A stretch of DNA of 42,482 nucleotides from a virus: the IMG/VR virus record IMGVR_UViG_3300020201_000044, positions 1-42,482 of that record. One strand, given 5' to 3'. Each line of letters starts with the position of its first letter. The stretch's first letter is position 1. The translations under genes were made by a program, and so were the position numbers. This document shows positions 13,978-24,454 of the stretch, piece by piece. The notes under the pieces were generated by a model. The model saw only the letters and a list, made by a program, of their open reading frames with translations, did no database searches and was not told the origin of the DNA.

Positions 13978-16177
13978 GTTCAATCACTATTCCTCGAATT
14001 TTTCCAACGGCGAGATCTCCCCCCGCACCATGGGGCGAGTGGATCTAGATAACTACAAACAGGCCTGCGAGCTTCAAGAAAATTGGATCACCCTCAAGAG
14101 CGGAGGTCTTACCCGCTGCCCTGGAACCCAGCACGTCGCAAGCCTTACTCTCCAAGGAAAGTCCGCCGTCCTGCCCTTCATCCGCTCCAAGCAGGAGGCC
14201 TACGTCGTCTCCCTGGACCCCTCTCGCGGGGGCGGGGCCCAGCCCTTCGTGCGGATCTTTCGCACCGACGGAACTGAGGCCACGGTGGGGGAAAACCCTT
14301 ACTTCCTTTTCGCGGGAGTCGTCTTCGGCCCCCTTCAAATCGGTCTGGACCCCAGGGGCTTTGACTACACCCAAATTGCAGACGCTCTTTTCGTCACCCA
14401 CCGGGATGGGACATTTCTCCCCATGGTCATCACCCGCACCGACAACAACGACTTTTCGGTCCACGCCTACCTGTTCAACAACCCCTACAACCCCAAGGCG
14501 GACGTAAATATCATCCTCCACTGGCCCTTCAGGGATGTGAACGTTTCGGCCATGACCCTGACCCCCTCCGTGACCACCGGAACCGGCACAATGACTTCTT
14601 CTGCCGCCTTCTTCAACGCCGGGCACGCCGGGGCCATTATCAAATTGACCCACGCCGGGACAACGGGCGCGGCACGAATCACGGGATTTCTCTCTACCAC
14701 AAGTGTGAACATTACCGTCCTTTCCAACTTCGGGGCCACCACCGCCACGACCAACTGGGAAGAGTCCTCCTGGTCGGATTATCGGGGCTGGCCTAAGACC
14801 GTTACGGCCTTTGAGCAGCGGCTCATTTGGGGCGGAAACGACGCCGAGCCGGACACCCTTTGGGGATCCCTTTTGGGCAACGTCTTCCACATGATGGGGC
14901 GTCGATTTGCTCAAGACATTGCTTCGGGGGCAAACACCTCGGGACTCAATTACTTCATCGGCTCCACCGTGCCAGATACCTCCAAGTCGGTTCTGCCCAG
15001 CGGTCTGGTGGTTTTGCCCACGGACCCCTTCACCCTCACCCTTGCTTCCAATGAGGTGAACGCCATCGCCTGGGTGTCTGGATCCAAGGTTCTCAACATG
15101 GGAACCCTAGGCCAGGAGTTCATCGGCTCGGGAAGTTCTGAGGAAGTCTTCGGGGCCACATCCCCCGGCATTCAGGCCCAAACCTCCTTTGGCAGCACAC
15201 CCATGCGCCCCGCTCGTGTAAACGACGAGGTGATTTTCGTCGGGCGCGACGGGCGCGAGGTTAGAAACTTCAAGTTCAATGACAACAACGGGTCCAACAT
15301 CTCCGAGGATCTAACCCAACTGGCCGATCACGTCGCAGGCCTGGGGGGAGACCAAAGGGGCTTCACCTTCTGCACTTACCAGGCATCTCGCAGCATGGTG
15401 TGGTTCATCAATGAGAACAACTACCTCCTGGGGCTGACCTATAACCCCAGGGGTGGCGTGGTGGCGTGGATGAGGCGCCCTGTGGCCGGAATGGATGTGA
15501 AGGTGTGGGGGGCCGCAGCGGTTCCCAATTCCTCCGGGAACTTCGACGATTTGTATCTTGCCGTGGAGCGAGAGCTGGCCGGAGGGGTTTTGTTTACCAT
15601 CGAAAAGATCGGACAGGACTTTGATGAGGATACCGTCAATTCCTTCTGGACCGAGGAGTTTCAGGTTCCCATTTATGTGGACGCCGCCGTGACCCACGCT
15701 TTCATAGGCGTACAAAGCTCCATTCCCGGACTTACGCATTTGGAGGGCGAGAGCGTTCTCGTCACCAAGAACGGGGTACTTTTGGGTACTTTCGTTGTGG
15801 CCGCGGGTGCCGTTGATTTGGGCGCTACTCACGCCTCTGGGTCTAAGTTCGTTGTGGGTCTTAGGGCACCAGCGGATTGCATTCCCACGGAGATTGAAGC
15901 GGGCGGGGACTGGGGTGTTTCCCAGGGCATGATCCAGCGCCCGGATAAGGCCGTACTTTTGGTTCACAACACCTACGACCTACAGGTAGGAGAGCCTGGC
16001 GGGACCATGGAGCAGCTTCAATTTGAAGGGCACACGGCCACGGATGTCTTCTCCGGGGACGCCCTGATCCACCTGCCCCACGGACCCAAGAGGCGCTGCA
16101 AACTGCGCTTTTACGCCTACGGCCCGTATCCCGCCACCCTCCTCTCAGTGGCCACGCGGGGGGTTTCCTATGACTGA
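13970..16177 (+). CDS. Tail tubular protein B (gp12-like nozzle)
   Basis: A 735-residue beta-rich protein; T7 gp12 has 794. Family marks include an N-terminal NFSNGEISPRTMGRVDLDNY and LKSGGLTRCPGTQHVA, and later TAFEQRLIWGGNDAEPDTLW near residue 285 and RVNDEVIFVGRDGREVRNF near residue 415. Six copies form the nozzle that carries the fibres and closes the tail. The start is ATG 13970 with GGGAGGA nine bases before it; a GTG at 13961 is also in frame. It overlaps the next gene by eight bases. Confidence 0.92.
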   Translation: MSKFNHYSSNFSNGEISPRTMGRVDLDNYKQACELQENWITLKSGGLTRCPGTQHVASLTLQGKSAVLPFIRSKQEAYVVSLDPSRGGGAQPFVRIFRTDGTEATVGENPYFLFAGVVFGPLQIGLDPRGFDYTQIADALFVTHRDGTFLPMVITRTDNNDFSVHAYLFNNPYNPKADVNIILHWPFRDVNVSAMTLTPSVTTGTGTMTSSAAFFNAGHAGAIIKLTHAGTTGAARITGFLSTTSVNITVLSNFGATTATTNWEESSWSDYRGWPKTVTAFEQRLIWGGNDAEPDTLWGSLLGNVFHMMGRRFAQDIASGANTSGLNYFIGSTVPDTSKSVLPSGLVVLPTDPFTLTLASNEVNAIAWVSGSKVLNMGTLGQEFIGSGSSEEVFGATSPGIQAQTSFGSTPMRPARVNDEVIFVGRDGREVRNFKFNDNNGSNISEDLTQLADHVAGLGGDQRGFTFCTYQASRSMVWFINENNYLLGLTYNPRGGVVAWMRRPVAGMDVKVWGAAAVPNSSGNFDDLYLAVERELAGGVLFTIEKIGQDFDEDTVNSFWTEEFQVPIYVDAAVTHAFIGVQSSIPGLTHLEGESVLVTKNGVLLGTFVVAAGAVDLGATHASGSKFVVGLRAPADCIPTEIEAGGDWGVSQGMIQRPDKAVLLVHNTYDLQVGEPGGTMEQLQFEGHTATDVFSGDALIHLPHGPKRRCKLRFYAYGPYPATLLSVATRGVSYD

Positions 16178-16619
16178 CCTGGTTTTGGCCCCCTTTGAAG
16201 AGGAGCATTTGGCAAATTTCGATCCCAAGGACCCCTATCCTCCGGGGGCGCTCCGTGAGGCCATACAGAGTTCTCTTGGAACCCATCGGTTCATTTTCCT
16301 AACCATTATGAACCGAACCACCCACGAGACTCTGGCGCTTTGCTCCCTGTTCCTATTGGCGGAAGGGACGGCCGAGGTTATTCTGATTCCAAGCAAGAAA
16401 TTCAAGGATTATAAGCTGGGGGTTTTTAAAATACTCCACAGCGCCATGGATGGGTGGGTTCAAAAAGAATTCCAACTCCACCGGCTCCAAATGTCCATTT
16501 CAACCGCCTGGGGCGGGGGGATCAAGTGGGCACGTCTGCTGGGATTTAAGTTTGAAGGTATAATGCGAGGGTACGGGACGGACAAACAGGATCACGCCCT
16601 ATTTGCAAAGGTGGTTTAG
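16170..16619 (+). CDS. GNAT-like acetyltransferase-fold protein (T7 gp13-like position)
   Basis: A 149-residue protein with a GNAT-like order: an N-terminal strand-helix part, strands around ETLALCSLFLLAEGTAEV, a long helix (KLGVFKILHSAMDGWVQKEF) and an end stretch WARLLGFKFEGIMRGYGT, the usual pair of C-terminal GNAT strands. T7 gp13, at the same place, is also linked to virion assembly. The acetyl-CoA pyrophosphate loop (Q/R-x-x-G-x-G/A) is not visible, so it may be a fold relic with structural use. It overlaps both neighbours. Confidence 0.65.
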   Translation: MTDLVLAPFEEEHLANFDPKDPYPPGALREAIQSSLGTHRFIFLTIMNRTTHETLALCSLFLLAEGTAEVILIPSKKFKDYKLGVFKILHSAMDGWVQKEFQLHRLQMSISTAWGGGIKWARLLGFKFEGIMRGYGTDKQDHALFAKVV

Positions 16620-16620
16620 C

Positions 16621-17064
16621 ATGGCGGTGGCAGCAATTGCAGTGGCGGGAACTGCCTTTCAGATGTACGCCAACAATAAGGCCGTTAAGGCCCAACAGGC
16701 CGCTGCCAATGAGCAGGCGGAACTTAAGCGCCAACAGGCCGCTGATGTCATGGAGCGTTTTGAACTAAACGCCCGGGATTTGCGCCGCGAGGGCGAAATC
16801 TTCAAATCTCGCCAAGTCTCCTCCTTCGCCAAGTCCAACGTGGACGTGGGATCCGGATCCACCCTTTTGGCGCTGGAGCAAACCCAAGACACCATCACCC
16901 GCCAAATCGAACTGGATCGAATCGAGGGTAAGGCCCAGGCCAACGCCCTTTTGAGAGGTGGTGAGTATGATTTGAAGGCAGGGGAACAGGCCCGAAAGGT
17001 CGGCAAATACAATAACTACAATATCCTCCTCCAAAACGCCTCCCGCGCCTACGGCGCCTCCTAA
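16621..17064 (+). CDS. Internal virion protein (gp14-like)
   Basis: A 147-residue protein starting at ATG 16621 after AAGGTGG; a TTG upstream at 16603 is less likely. It has an Ala-rich hydrophobic N-terminus (AVAAIAVAGTAFQMYAN), followed by a Gln/Ala coiled coil and the segment VDVGSGSTLLALEQTQDTI, a pattern typical of gp14-like proteins. In T7, gp14 is ejected into the outer membrane and helps build the channel for DNA. It sits first of four genes likely to form the ejectosome. Confidence 0.8.
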   Translation: MAVAAIAVAGTAFQMYANNKAVKAQQAAANEQAELKRQQAADVMERFELNARDLRREGEIFKSRQVSSFAKSNVDVGSGSTLLALEQTQDTITRQIELDRIEGKAQANALLRGGEYDLKAGEQARKVGKYNNYNILLQNASRAYGAS

Positions 17065-17075
17065 GGAGTCCTCCC

Positions 17076-19229
17076 ATGGCCAAAATCCCTACCCTAGGCA
17101 CCGCCACATCTATCGGTAAGTCCGCCCCCACGGCCCAAGGACCTAGCATCTCCTCGGCCGCTGTGGAAGGTGAGGCGCTGGGGCGTCTGGCGCAGAACGC
17201 ATCCAATGTGGCCTTCAGCATTGTGGAAAAGAGAAAAGAGGCGGAAACCTCATCCTATGGCGACACCGCCTCCATGGAATACTCCATGGGCATGGCCAAG
17301 TATGAGGCCCAGGCGCGTTTAAACGCCAAAGGGGACCACAAGGGGTATTCCGACGATATCATCCAGGAGACCAATCGGCGGCGAGAAGAATACGCCGCCA
17401 ATGCCCCCAGCACGGATGCCCGTAACCACTTCCTGAAGAAAACGGACAACAGCGCCCTAAGCCTAGGGGTTGGGGCGTTAAACTACGAGACCACCGCCAG
17501 GGCCAAATACGGCATAAAGATCGAGGGGGAGCAGGGGGACAACATATCCTCCCTTGCCTACGACGATCCAAACCCCTTTAAAGTCAGTGAACAGCTGGCG
17601 GACTACCAAAATAACGTCCTGAGCAAAAAGGGTCTCGTTTACACGGAGGCCCAGGCCAATGAGATCGTGGACAAGACCACCAAGAATGCCCGCCAGGGTG
17701 TCTTTCGCGGGATGCTTAGAGATGGTCTCTCTGGTCTGGTCCCCGAAGGCACCCGAAGAGAAGAAGCCATGGCGCGTGTGGATGACTTCATCTCCGGCGG
17801 AGTCCCCGGAACTGAGGTCGTCTTGGCGGGAGTTTCCGACGAGGAGAAGGCCCAATTTCGAGACAGGGCCGAAAACGTATTCAACACCCGCTCCCGCGCC
17901 CAGGATGGGGTACTCCGCATCCTTTTGAAAAACTCCATTACTGCCCTGGCCGAAGGAAAGGGACAGGACCCCAGGAACCGGGACGGGATAAATGAAACCT
18001 GGAGCCTTGTACGGGCCATGGAAGAAGGGCCGGAGAAGGATCTAAACACCCGAAGTATGATCAACGCCCGAAAGGTCGGAGACGTGGTCGAGGGTTTACA
18101 TCACATGAGTCCCCAGCAGATGGAGGCACGAGTAAACGGCACCATCACTGGCGGGAGCCTTTTCACCAAGGGCGTGGACGACGACGCCACCGACATGCTC
18201 CGCCGTGCCGCCAGTGCCATCATCACCGAAAGGAATAAGGACGGTAGGGCCTACGTCGATCAGTACTATCCTTCCACCAAAAACGACCCGGATGCGGCCT
18301 TTGTGCTCCAGAAGGTCTTGGGGATCACCAAACCCCGTATCCTTTCCAAGGAGGATGCGCGTCTTAAGTCTCAGGCGATTATGGAGGCGTCCACCTCCAA
18401 GGAGGGTGCGGCCCTCTTTGACGAGCACCTGAGCATGTACGGCGCCCATGCCCCTAAGGCCATTGCTGAAATGATTGATGAAAACCCCAACGTCCCCCCG
18501 GGATTGGGCCTGGTGGTTCACTTCAACAACACTCTCACCAAAGAGAGGCTTTTCGACAATATGCTTCCGGGCAAGGCGGAGGCAATTAGTGCGCAATTTG
18601 AGGCAACTCGAAAGGGCGCTACCGATGAAACAAACCTTGCCCTGACTAAGGGGCTTGCCAAGATCGACCAAATTTTCTACGAGTCGGGTCGTCCCGAGCA
18701 GGCAAAAATCCTGCGTGGGTTGGTGGAGACTGAGACCAAGCGTTCAATGCTGGGGGATCCAACTCTTGGGCCAAAAGAGGCCGTTGCGCGTGCGCAAGAA
18801 CTTATTGTTGGAAAGGAATTCCACCACTACGACACACCTTCCAACCAGTTCCTCATCCCTCGCCAGCTTGGGGTTGAGAAGGTCGAGGTAGAATCCTACA
18901 TGTCCCACGCCCTTACGCCTGAGACCCTTCAGGCCTCTGGTTTCTCCAAGTCCCGACATTTGGTCAAGGGGAACGTCCGAGACGAACAGGAGATGTGGGA
19001 TCAGATCAAGGAGTACGGGGTCTGGAAGCAGACTCGGGAGAAGGACGGGATTCGCCTTATCCTGGACACTCCCACGGGGGACAGGAGAATGCTCACCAAT
19101 GATGGCCAGCCCTTTATCGTTAAGTTTAAGGACATGAAGAATTACCGGAAGCCTGAGAGCAAGACCCTAAAGGGGTTTGATAAGTTTGGCCGCAAGCTGG
19201 CCAGTGACTCAAATGAGGGTGGCCTGTGA
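17076..19229 (+). CDS. Internal virion protein (gp15-like)
   Basis: A 717-residue, mostly helical, polar protein; T7 gp15 has 747. The first 30 residues are low-complexity and Ser/Ala-rich, followed by helices such as EGEALGRLAQNASNVAFSIV, a common opening of this class. No enzyme motif was seen. It probably assembles inside the capsid on the portal and spans the periplasm during DNA entry. AAGGAG precedes the ATG, and its stop overlaps the GTG of the next gene. It carries one of only two GTTTAAAC sites in the rightward block (17317). Confidence 0.8.
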   Translation: MAKIPTLGTATSIGKSAPTAQGPSISSAAVEGEALGRLAQNASNVAFSIVEKRKEAETSSYGDTASMEYSMGMAKYEAQARLNAKGDHKGYSDDIIQETNRRREEYAANAPSTDARNHFLKKTDNSALSLGVGALNYETTARAKYGIKIEGEQGDNISSLAYDDPNPFKVSEQLADYQNNVLSKKGLVYTEAQANEIVDKTTKNARQGVFRGMLRDGLSGLVPEGTRREEAMARVDDFISGGVPGTEVVLAGVSDEEKAQFRDRAENVFNTRSRAQDGVLRILLKNSITALAEGKGQDPRNRDGINETWSLVRAMEEGPEKDLNTRSMINARKVGDVVEGLHHMSPQQMEARVNGTITGGSLFTKGVDDDATDMLRRAASAIITERNKDGRAYVDQYYPSTKNDPDAAFVLQKVLGITKPRILSKEDARLKSQAIMEASTSKEGAALFDEHLSMYGAHAPKAIAEMIDENPNVPPGLGLVVHFNNTLTKERLFDNMLPGKAEAISAQFEATRKGATDETNLALTKGLAKIDQIFYESGRPEQAKILRGLVETETKRSMLGDPTLGPKEAVARAQELIVGKEFHHYDTPSNQFLIPRQLGVEKVEVESYMSHALTPETLQASGFSKSRHLVKGNVRDEQEMWDQIKEYGVWKQTREKDGIRLILDTPTGDRRMLTNDGQPFIVKFKDMKNYRKPESKTLKGFDKFGRKLASDSNEGGL

Positions 19230-20542
19230 AGCCGGGCTTTTGGAGTTCCGACATTGCAGATGATGGGGAAGAGGATTACATCCCCAGGCACGAGCCGAGT
19301 CGGTTGGAGTCCGCCGCTGCCGCTTACGCTGATAGCCAATCCGGAACTCCCTTAAACCAAATTAGGTACCTCGCGGAGCACGCTACCTCTGCTCTTAGAA
19401 ATGACGACGTTAAAAGTGCAGAGGAGTTAAACGCCAAGTACACCGACGTGGAGAACCCCTTCACGGCGCCCGCGTCTGAGAAGCTGGCGCAATCGGTGAA
19501 TGAGAGGGGTCGCCGCCGTAGGATGCTCCAGGAGGTTGTGGCGCAGGGGCCGCAGGACTGGACTCAAACGGCCGTCAACTTTGTTGCGGGTATGGCGCCT
19601 CAGATTGTGGACCCCATCAACTACCTTGCGGGCGTGGGCGTGGATGCGGGCATCTCTCGCACTATGGGGCATCTCTTGAAGTCCGGGAAGATTTCTCCCG
19701 GGGCCTGGGGAAAGGCCTACGACCTGGGGATCCAGGGGCCGGTCGCCAAGTTCGGTACCACGGTGGCGAGCAACGTCGTCGGTAACGTGGCCCAAGAAAT
19801 GACTCTCACCCAGGGGGTTATGGAATTGGAGAAGCAGGACTTCGATGTGGAGGATCACTTCTTGGAAGCTGTTGCGGGCGGGATTGCCTTTCCCGTTATC
19901 CTCAAGGGATTTGGCAAGGGCTGGGATCTTTTGAAGCAGGGGAGAAATGCCGTAGACCACTCCGCCAAAGTCCTTGAGGCCTATGAGCAGCAAATGGCGG
20001 CGGGGAGAGTTCCCGACGTTACCCCCATGCTCCAGGAGGTGGGTCAAAGAAACCTTCCCGACATGAGGAAGGAACTTGAGGCCCTGAAGTCTGAGGCCCC
20101 ACAGGCCCGCACCCTTTTGGAGAAACTGCAAGAAGACCCTGACGCCGACGTTGAAATGGTCCTTCGCCTTCAGGAAGACTTGGAGTCTATCGACGGAGGG
20201 AGGGGGCGCATCGAAGAGCTTGAGGCCCTAATCAAGGATGCCGAAGAGCTGGGCGCCCCGGATCGAGTGAAGGCCGTCGAGGAGTTCAACGACCCAAATA
20301 AGACGATGTACGACCCCAATGGGGATGGCGCTCGGGAGCTTGAGGAGATGCAGACCTCCTACGTTGACGACGATCCGATGATGGAATTGGAGGACACAAT
20401 CAACACCCACATCGAGGATTTGGATTCGGCCGTAAAGCTGGGTCTTCTCGCTCCTGAGGAAATTGTGGAGTTCAAGCAATTTAAGGCCGAAATCGACCTT
20501 AACGACGAAGTCCTCAAGGCCGGTATCGCCTGCTCTAGGTAG
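19226..20542 (+). CDS. Putative internal virion protein, first part of a gp16-like pair
   Basis: A 438-residue protein with a GTG start overlapping the previous stop. It has a hydrophobic-amphipathic segment around residues 110-135 (FVAGMAPQIVDPINYLAGVG), also found in phage large internal proteins, and acidic coiled-coil helices in the last 170 residues. It ends in VLKAGIACSR, and the next protein begins MAKPCFDQL. The two genes sit where T7 has one very large gp16, so they may be two chains of the same inner-core component. No lytic transglycosylase motif was found. Confidence 0.65.
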   Translation: MKPGFWSSDIADDGEEDYIPRHEPSRLESAAAAYADSQSGTPLNQIRYLAEHATSALRNDDVKSAEELNAKYTDVENPFTAPASEKLAQSVNERGRRRRMLQEVVAQGPQDWTQTAVNFVAGMAPQIVDPINYLAGVGVDAGISRTMGHLLKSGKISPGAWGKAYDLGIQGPVAKFGTTVASNVVGNVAQEMTLTQGVMELEKQDFDVEDHFLEAVAGGIAFPVILKGFGKGWDLLKQGRNAVDHSAKVLEAYEQQMAAGRVPDVTPMLQEVGQRNLPDMRKELEALKSEAPQARTLLEKLQEDPDADVEMVLRLQEDLESIDGGRGRIEELEALIKDAEELGAPDRVKAVEEFNDPNKTMYDPNGDGARELEEMQTSYVDDDPMMELEDTINTHIEDLDSAVKLGLLAPEEIVEFKQFKAEIDLNDEVLKAGIACSR

Positions 20543-20555
20543 GAAAAGGACTCTT

Positions 20556-23093
20556 ATGGCCAAACCATGTTTCGACCAATTGACCGAACTTTATAAGACT
20601 CAGATTGATAAGGGGATGATTTCGCCCCAGCAGATCAAGGACATTTTGGTTAAGGCCGAAGAGCTTAGAACTTCCAACAAGTACGCCACGGACTTTAAGA
20701 AGCTGAAGGAGCAAAGCGCCCACCAAATCATGCAGCGGATCGAGTATAAGGCATCAAAGATCGCCTCCCGGGTGAAGTTAGAAACCCTACGAAACACCGA
20801 GGGGATTCGGCCGGGGACCAATGATATTTTCAAGGTTCTCTCTACCGGCCTAGACAACGTGGTTAGGGGCGGAAACGATAGCTTCCAGCGTGCCAAGGAG
20901 AATTTTGCCTCCAGGATCGGTTATAGGTTGGATTCCATTAAGAGAGAGTGGGGCGAGGTTGCCACCTCCGGAGACCACGACCTTGAAATTGGTAAGGCCA
21001 TTTGGGCGCACAAAGAGGGCAAGGGGCTGGACGGGTTTTCGGACCCGATTCGTAAGGTGGCCGTGGCGATTGTGTCCCACAATAAAAAGCTCATCCAGGA
21101 ACTCCGGGAAATGGGAGTCAACATCCAGGAGCGTGCGGATTTCATGTTCCGCCAGACTCACAGCGCGGATAAACTCTCCGCCGTCAAAGAGGGGGATTGG
21201 GTCAAAAAAATCCGGAACTCCATTGATGTTCAAAAGACCTTTGAGTCGGATTGGACTCCTGCCGTTGAGGGGAAAGTGCGCAAGATTTACCAAGAAATCA
21301 CCTCGGGGTCTTATGAGAACTCCGTGGGAATGTTTGGGGGCTCCCGGACTTTTGTTTTTGACGGGCCTGAAAAATTGGTGTCCTACAACCAAGAATTCGG
21401 AACCGGGACCATTTTCGAGACCTTAAACGCCTCTGGGAAGTCTGCGGCCAAGGCGGGAGCAGCTGGAAGGACTATCGGGATTGCTGCCAAGGAGAATTGG
21501 GAATGGATTGAAAAGACGGAGCTGGCCAAGATCACCGACCCCAAGAAGCGGGATGACTTCATGTCCACTAAGGTGGGCCTTTTTGGGGTGAGGACGGGGC
21601 TTAAGGCCGAACGGGACATCATGTTCAAGGAGATGTTCGGCTACGACCGCATACCCTCTTCTGACATGGTGGCCAAGACCTATCGGGCCCTCTCTCTGGC
21701 CAATGCCTCTGCCCGACTTTCCGGGGCCATTTTTTCCACTTTCGGGGACTTTGCCGGTGCCGCTTGGGGTATGAGGTCCGCCACAGGGGATTTGATGCCC
21801 GAGCTTGGGATGATTAGAAACTTCTTCCAGACCATCCATCCTGGGGACCGGGACATTATGGCCCGACACCTTGAAATCCATATTTCCGAGTCCACGGCCG
21901 AAATCCATGACCGCATGGGCACTTTTTCTCACACCCGAGGAGGCTCCCCCCTGGAAGAGGGGAGGGATATTCGCAGCGTTGCGGGGAATGTTTTAAGGGT
22001 GGGGGGGAATGCTTTGGCCTGGGGCCAGAAGGTGGCCTTAAAGGCGAACATGCTGGAGATCCAGAACGTGGGGTCCAAGCTCTCCACCGCCCGATACTTC
22101 GCGGAGAGGCTGGCAAGCCAAGCGGACAAAAGCTTTGCCGACCTGGCACCGGAGTATAAGGCCAGCATGGACCGATACAATATCGGGGAAAAAGAGTGGG
22201 ATACTCTCCGCCCCCTCCAGGAAGAAATTGCCCTGGCAACCGGGGACCCCATGAAGCTCATTACCCCAGAGGCCATTCGGAACGCCGGGCACGGGGACCT
22301 GGGCAACCGCTACGGATCCATGCTCCAGGACATGGGGCGCACCTTCCTAATGGAGGCCCAGGCACGCGAGCGCGGGATAGTGGGGCACGGACTAGGCTAC
22401 AACGACCCCCGCGGGGCCTTCGTGCGCCTCACGTCCCAATTTCAAGGAACCGCCCTTTCGGTTGACCGGGTCCTGCGCCGAATCGGGCTTAACGACAAAT
22501 CCTTCAAGTCCCCCGACCTCTTAAGTCGCCAGGCCCTCAAGGAGGCCTGGAACGCCGGGAACGCCAATCATCTCAAAATGGTCTCCGGGGCCATAGTCCA
22601 AGTCACAATCTTTACGGCCGCCGGTATGGCCCTGAAGGATATGACTAAAAACAGGGAGCCCAAGCTCGATAAGGAATTTTTCATGGACGCCTTTACTCGG
22701 GGAGCTACCCCTCTCGTGGTGGGCTACGGCCTGGACATCCTTCGGGCCAAGTACGCCAAAGACGAAAATGGTTTTAAGACGGACCTCCTGGAGCGCCTGG
22801 CCGGCCCCACCATGGGTCAGGTTAAAGCGGCGGTGGAGATCGTCGGGTTGACCGTCAAGGATGGGGTCAACGCCATTGGGGATATTTTAGATGGGAGGAC
22901 GCCCATGACCTCGGAAGCGGCCCAACCCGCGCTGAAATTCCTTTTGAACAATTTCCCCGCCATTTTGGGGGTTGCCTGGCCCATTATCCAAAAAAGCATC
23001 CTGGAAGAGTTAAACGATTACTGGAATCCCGGGTACACCGCCAGGGCCGCCAGAAGGGCGCGAAAACGCGGGGATGAGAAACTTTTCGACTAG
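20556..23093 (+). CDS. Large internal virion protein, second part of a gp16-like pair
   Basis: An 845-residue protein. The start is ATG 20556 behind AAAGGA; longer in-frame versions overlap the previous gene and are rejected. It is helical, with hydrophobic patches around residues 380-420 and 680-710 (GAIVQVTIFTAAGMALKDM) that could enter a membrane. The C-terminal end (ELNDYWNPGYTARAARRARK) is basic and resembles the conserved end of large podovirus internal proteins, where an Asn/Asp-Pro-Gly-Tyr precedes an Arg-rich helix. Likely ejected with the DNA to form part of the trans-envelope channel. Confidence 0.7.
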   Translation: MAKPCFDQLTELYKTQIDKGMISPQQIKDILVKAEELRTSNKYATDFKKLKEQSAHQIMQRIEYKASKIASRVKLETLRNTEGIRPGTNDIFKVLSTGLDNVVRGGNDSFQRAKENFASRIGYRLDSIKREWGEVATSGDHDLEIGKAIWAHKEGKGLDGFSDPIRKVAVAIVSHNKKLIQELREMGVNIQERADFMFRQTHSADKLSAVKEGDWVKKIRNSIDVQKTFESDWTPAVEGKVRKIYQEITSGSYENSVGMFGGSRTFVFDGPEKLVSYNQEFGTGTIFETLNASGKSAAKAGAAGRTIGIAAKENWEWIEKTELAKITDPKKRDDFMSTKVGLFGVRTGLKAERDIMFKEMFGYDRIPSSDMVAKTYRALSLANASARLSGAIFSTFGDFAGAAWGMRSATGDLMPELGMIRNFFQTIHPGDRDIMARHLEIHISESTAEIHDRMGTFSHTRGGSPLEEGRDIRSVAGNVLRVGGNALAWGQKVALKANMLEIQNVGSKLSTARYFAERLASQADKSFADLAPEYKASMDRYNIGEKEWDTLRPLQEEIALATGDPMKLITPEAIRNAGHGDLGNRYGSMLQDMGRTFLMEAQARERGIVGHGLGYNDPRGAFVRLTSQFQGTALSVDRVLRRIGLNDKSFKSPDLLSRQALKEAWNAGNANHLKMVSGAIVQVTIFTAAGMALKDMTKNREPKLDKEFFMDAFTRGATPLVVGYGLDILRAKYAKDENGFKTDLLERLAGPTMGQVKAAVEIVGLTVKDGVNAIGDILDGRTPMTSEAAQPALKFLLNNFPAILGVAWPIIQKSILEELNDYWNPGYTARAARRARKRGDEKLFD

Positions 23094-23137
23094 TAAGAGT
23101 TTGCACAAAACGGGAATAAGCTTAGCATAAGGGGTAT

Positions 23138-24454
23138 ATGTCATTTAGCAATTTGTCCGTCGGTCAGACCTATGTTTGTAACGGGGCCCAAGTGGCCTTC
23201 AATATCCCGTTCGCCTTTCTCCCCGGGGAGACCTCGGTCATCAAGGTGTACCTCATCGTCAACGCCACCCCGAAGCGAGAAAGCTGGACTCTCCTGACCG
23301 TGGGCGCGGGCCCCAGTCAGTACGCTTTAAATGACCCCACCACCCCCACTCAAATCACCACCGTCACCACCTACGCCGCCACCAGGAGCATCCGGGTCGA
23401 GAGGGAAACACTCAAGACCCAGGAGACCTCTTTGGGGTCCAATGGTGTGGCCTCTTACCTCCCCGAAGAGATTGAAGACCAACTCGACCGAGAGATGATG
23501 GCCCTAGCGGAGCTTCAGGCCCGCATCCTTGAGGCCGAAGCGGAAGACGTTGTGGAAGATGCTGGCGGCGCTTCTTCCCAAGAAAACGGCAAGCTCCTCG
23601 ACTGGCAAGTGGGCGTGGAGTACGAAGAAGGTCAGGCCATCGTCTACCTCAAAAACCTCTTCCGCGCCTCAGAAGACCACACCTCCATCGACTTCTTGAT
23701 CGACTACGTCCAAGACGGGAAGTGGGAGCAAGTCGTGGTTCAGGGCATCCAGGGGAATCCCGGAGCTACCGGCGCCTTGGGCGCTACCGGAGCGGCAGGA
23801 GCGGCCGGGGCCCTAGGCGCTGCCGGGCCTGCCGGCGCCGACGGGGTCTTCTCCGCCATCGCCTCCCAGGGTGAGGCCCAAACCGGAACGGACAACGCCA
23901 AAGGCATGACCGCCCTCAGGACCAAAGAGGCCATCGCCTCCCAGGTCCCCAATTTGGCCGTCGTCACCGGACTTCTGGCCGCCGATACCACCCTCCAAAA
24001 CCGCGTTACCACTCTTGAAACCAAGGTTACGGCCCTAGAAGCGACCCAAAACGGCGGGGACAGGGCAGTGGGTTGGCAACTTCTGGCCAACAACTCCGGG
24101 CCTACCCGGCTTCTGGGACGTTTAAACAGCCCCAGCGGCGAGGGCGACCCCCTCCAACTCGACTCCGACGGCGCAAGAAGTGCCAGGATCGAGGTCGAAA
24201 TCAAAAGAAAAACGGACCTCACAACGAGGTTCACCACCGCCATTTTGCGCATCCACTACGTCGAAGGGACTTGGTACCTGGGCAAGGAGTCCGAGACCAA
24301 ACTTGTCGGCGCTCTCTCGGGAGTTACCTGGGGAGTAGAGCAGACTGGTGAAGTAGGGTACCCCGTCTACACCTCCGACCTTCAGGCCGGAGTTCAAGAA
24401 GATGATGAGACCTACATTGCGTGGAGAATTCTTGAGATTTCGAGGGTGCAATAA
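23138..24454 (+). CDS. Tail fibre protein, T7 gp17-like N-terminus with collagen-like repeat
   Basis: A 438-residue protein. The first 130 residues (FSNLSVGQTYVCNGAQVAFN, then RSIRVERETLKTQ and YLPEEIEDQLDREMM) match the T7 gp17-type domain that attaches fibres to the tail. Near residues 205-235 there is a collagen-like Gly-x-y run (GNPGATGALGATGAAGAAG), then a short coiled coil and a beta-rich end of about 110 residues. It probably forms a trimer. The ATG has AAGGGG upstream; TTGCAC (23101) and TAGCAT (23123) form a possible weak promoter. Confidence 0.85.
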   Translation: MSFSNLSVGQTYVCNGAQVAFNIPFAFLPGETSVIKVYLIVNATPKRESWTLLTVGAGPSQYALNDPTTPTQITTVTTYAATRSIRVERETLKTQETSLGSNGVASYLPEEIEDQLDREMMALAELQARILEAEAEDVVEDAGGASSQENGKLLDWQVGVEYEEGQAIVYLKNLFRASEDHTSIDFLIDYVQDGKWEQVVVQGIQGNPGATGALGATGAAGAAGALGAAGPAGADGVFSAIASQGEAQTGTDNAKGMTALRTKEAIASQVPNLAVVTGLLAADTTLQNRVTTLETKVTALEATQNGGDRAVGWQLLANNSGPTRLLGRLNSPSGEGDPLQLDSDGARSARIEVEIKRKTDLTTRFTTAILRIHYVEGTWYLGKESETKLVGALSGVTWGVEQTGEVGYPVYTSDLQAGVQEDDETYIAWRILEISRVQ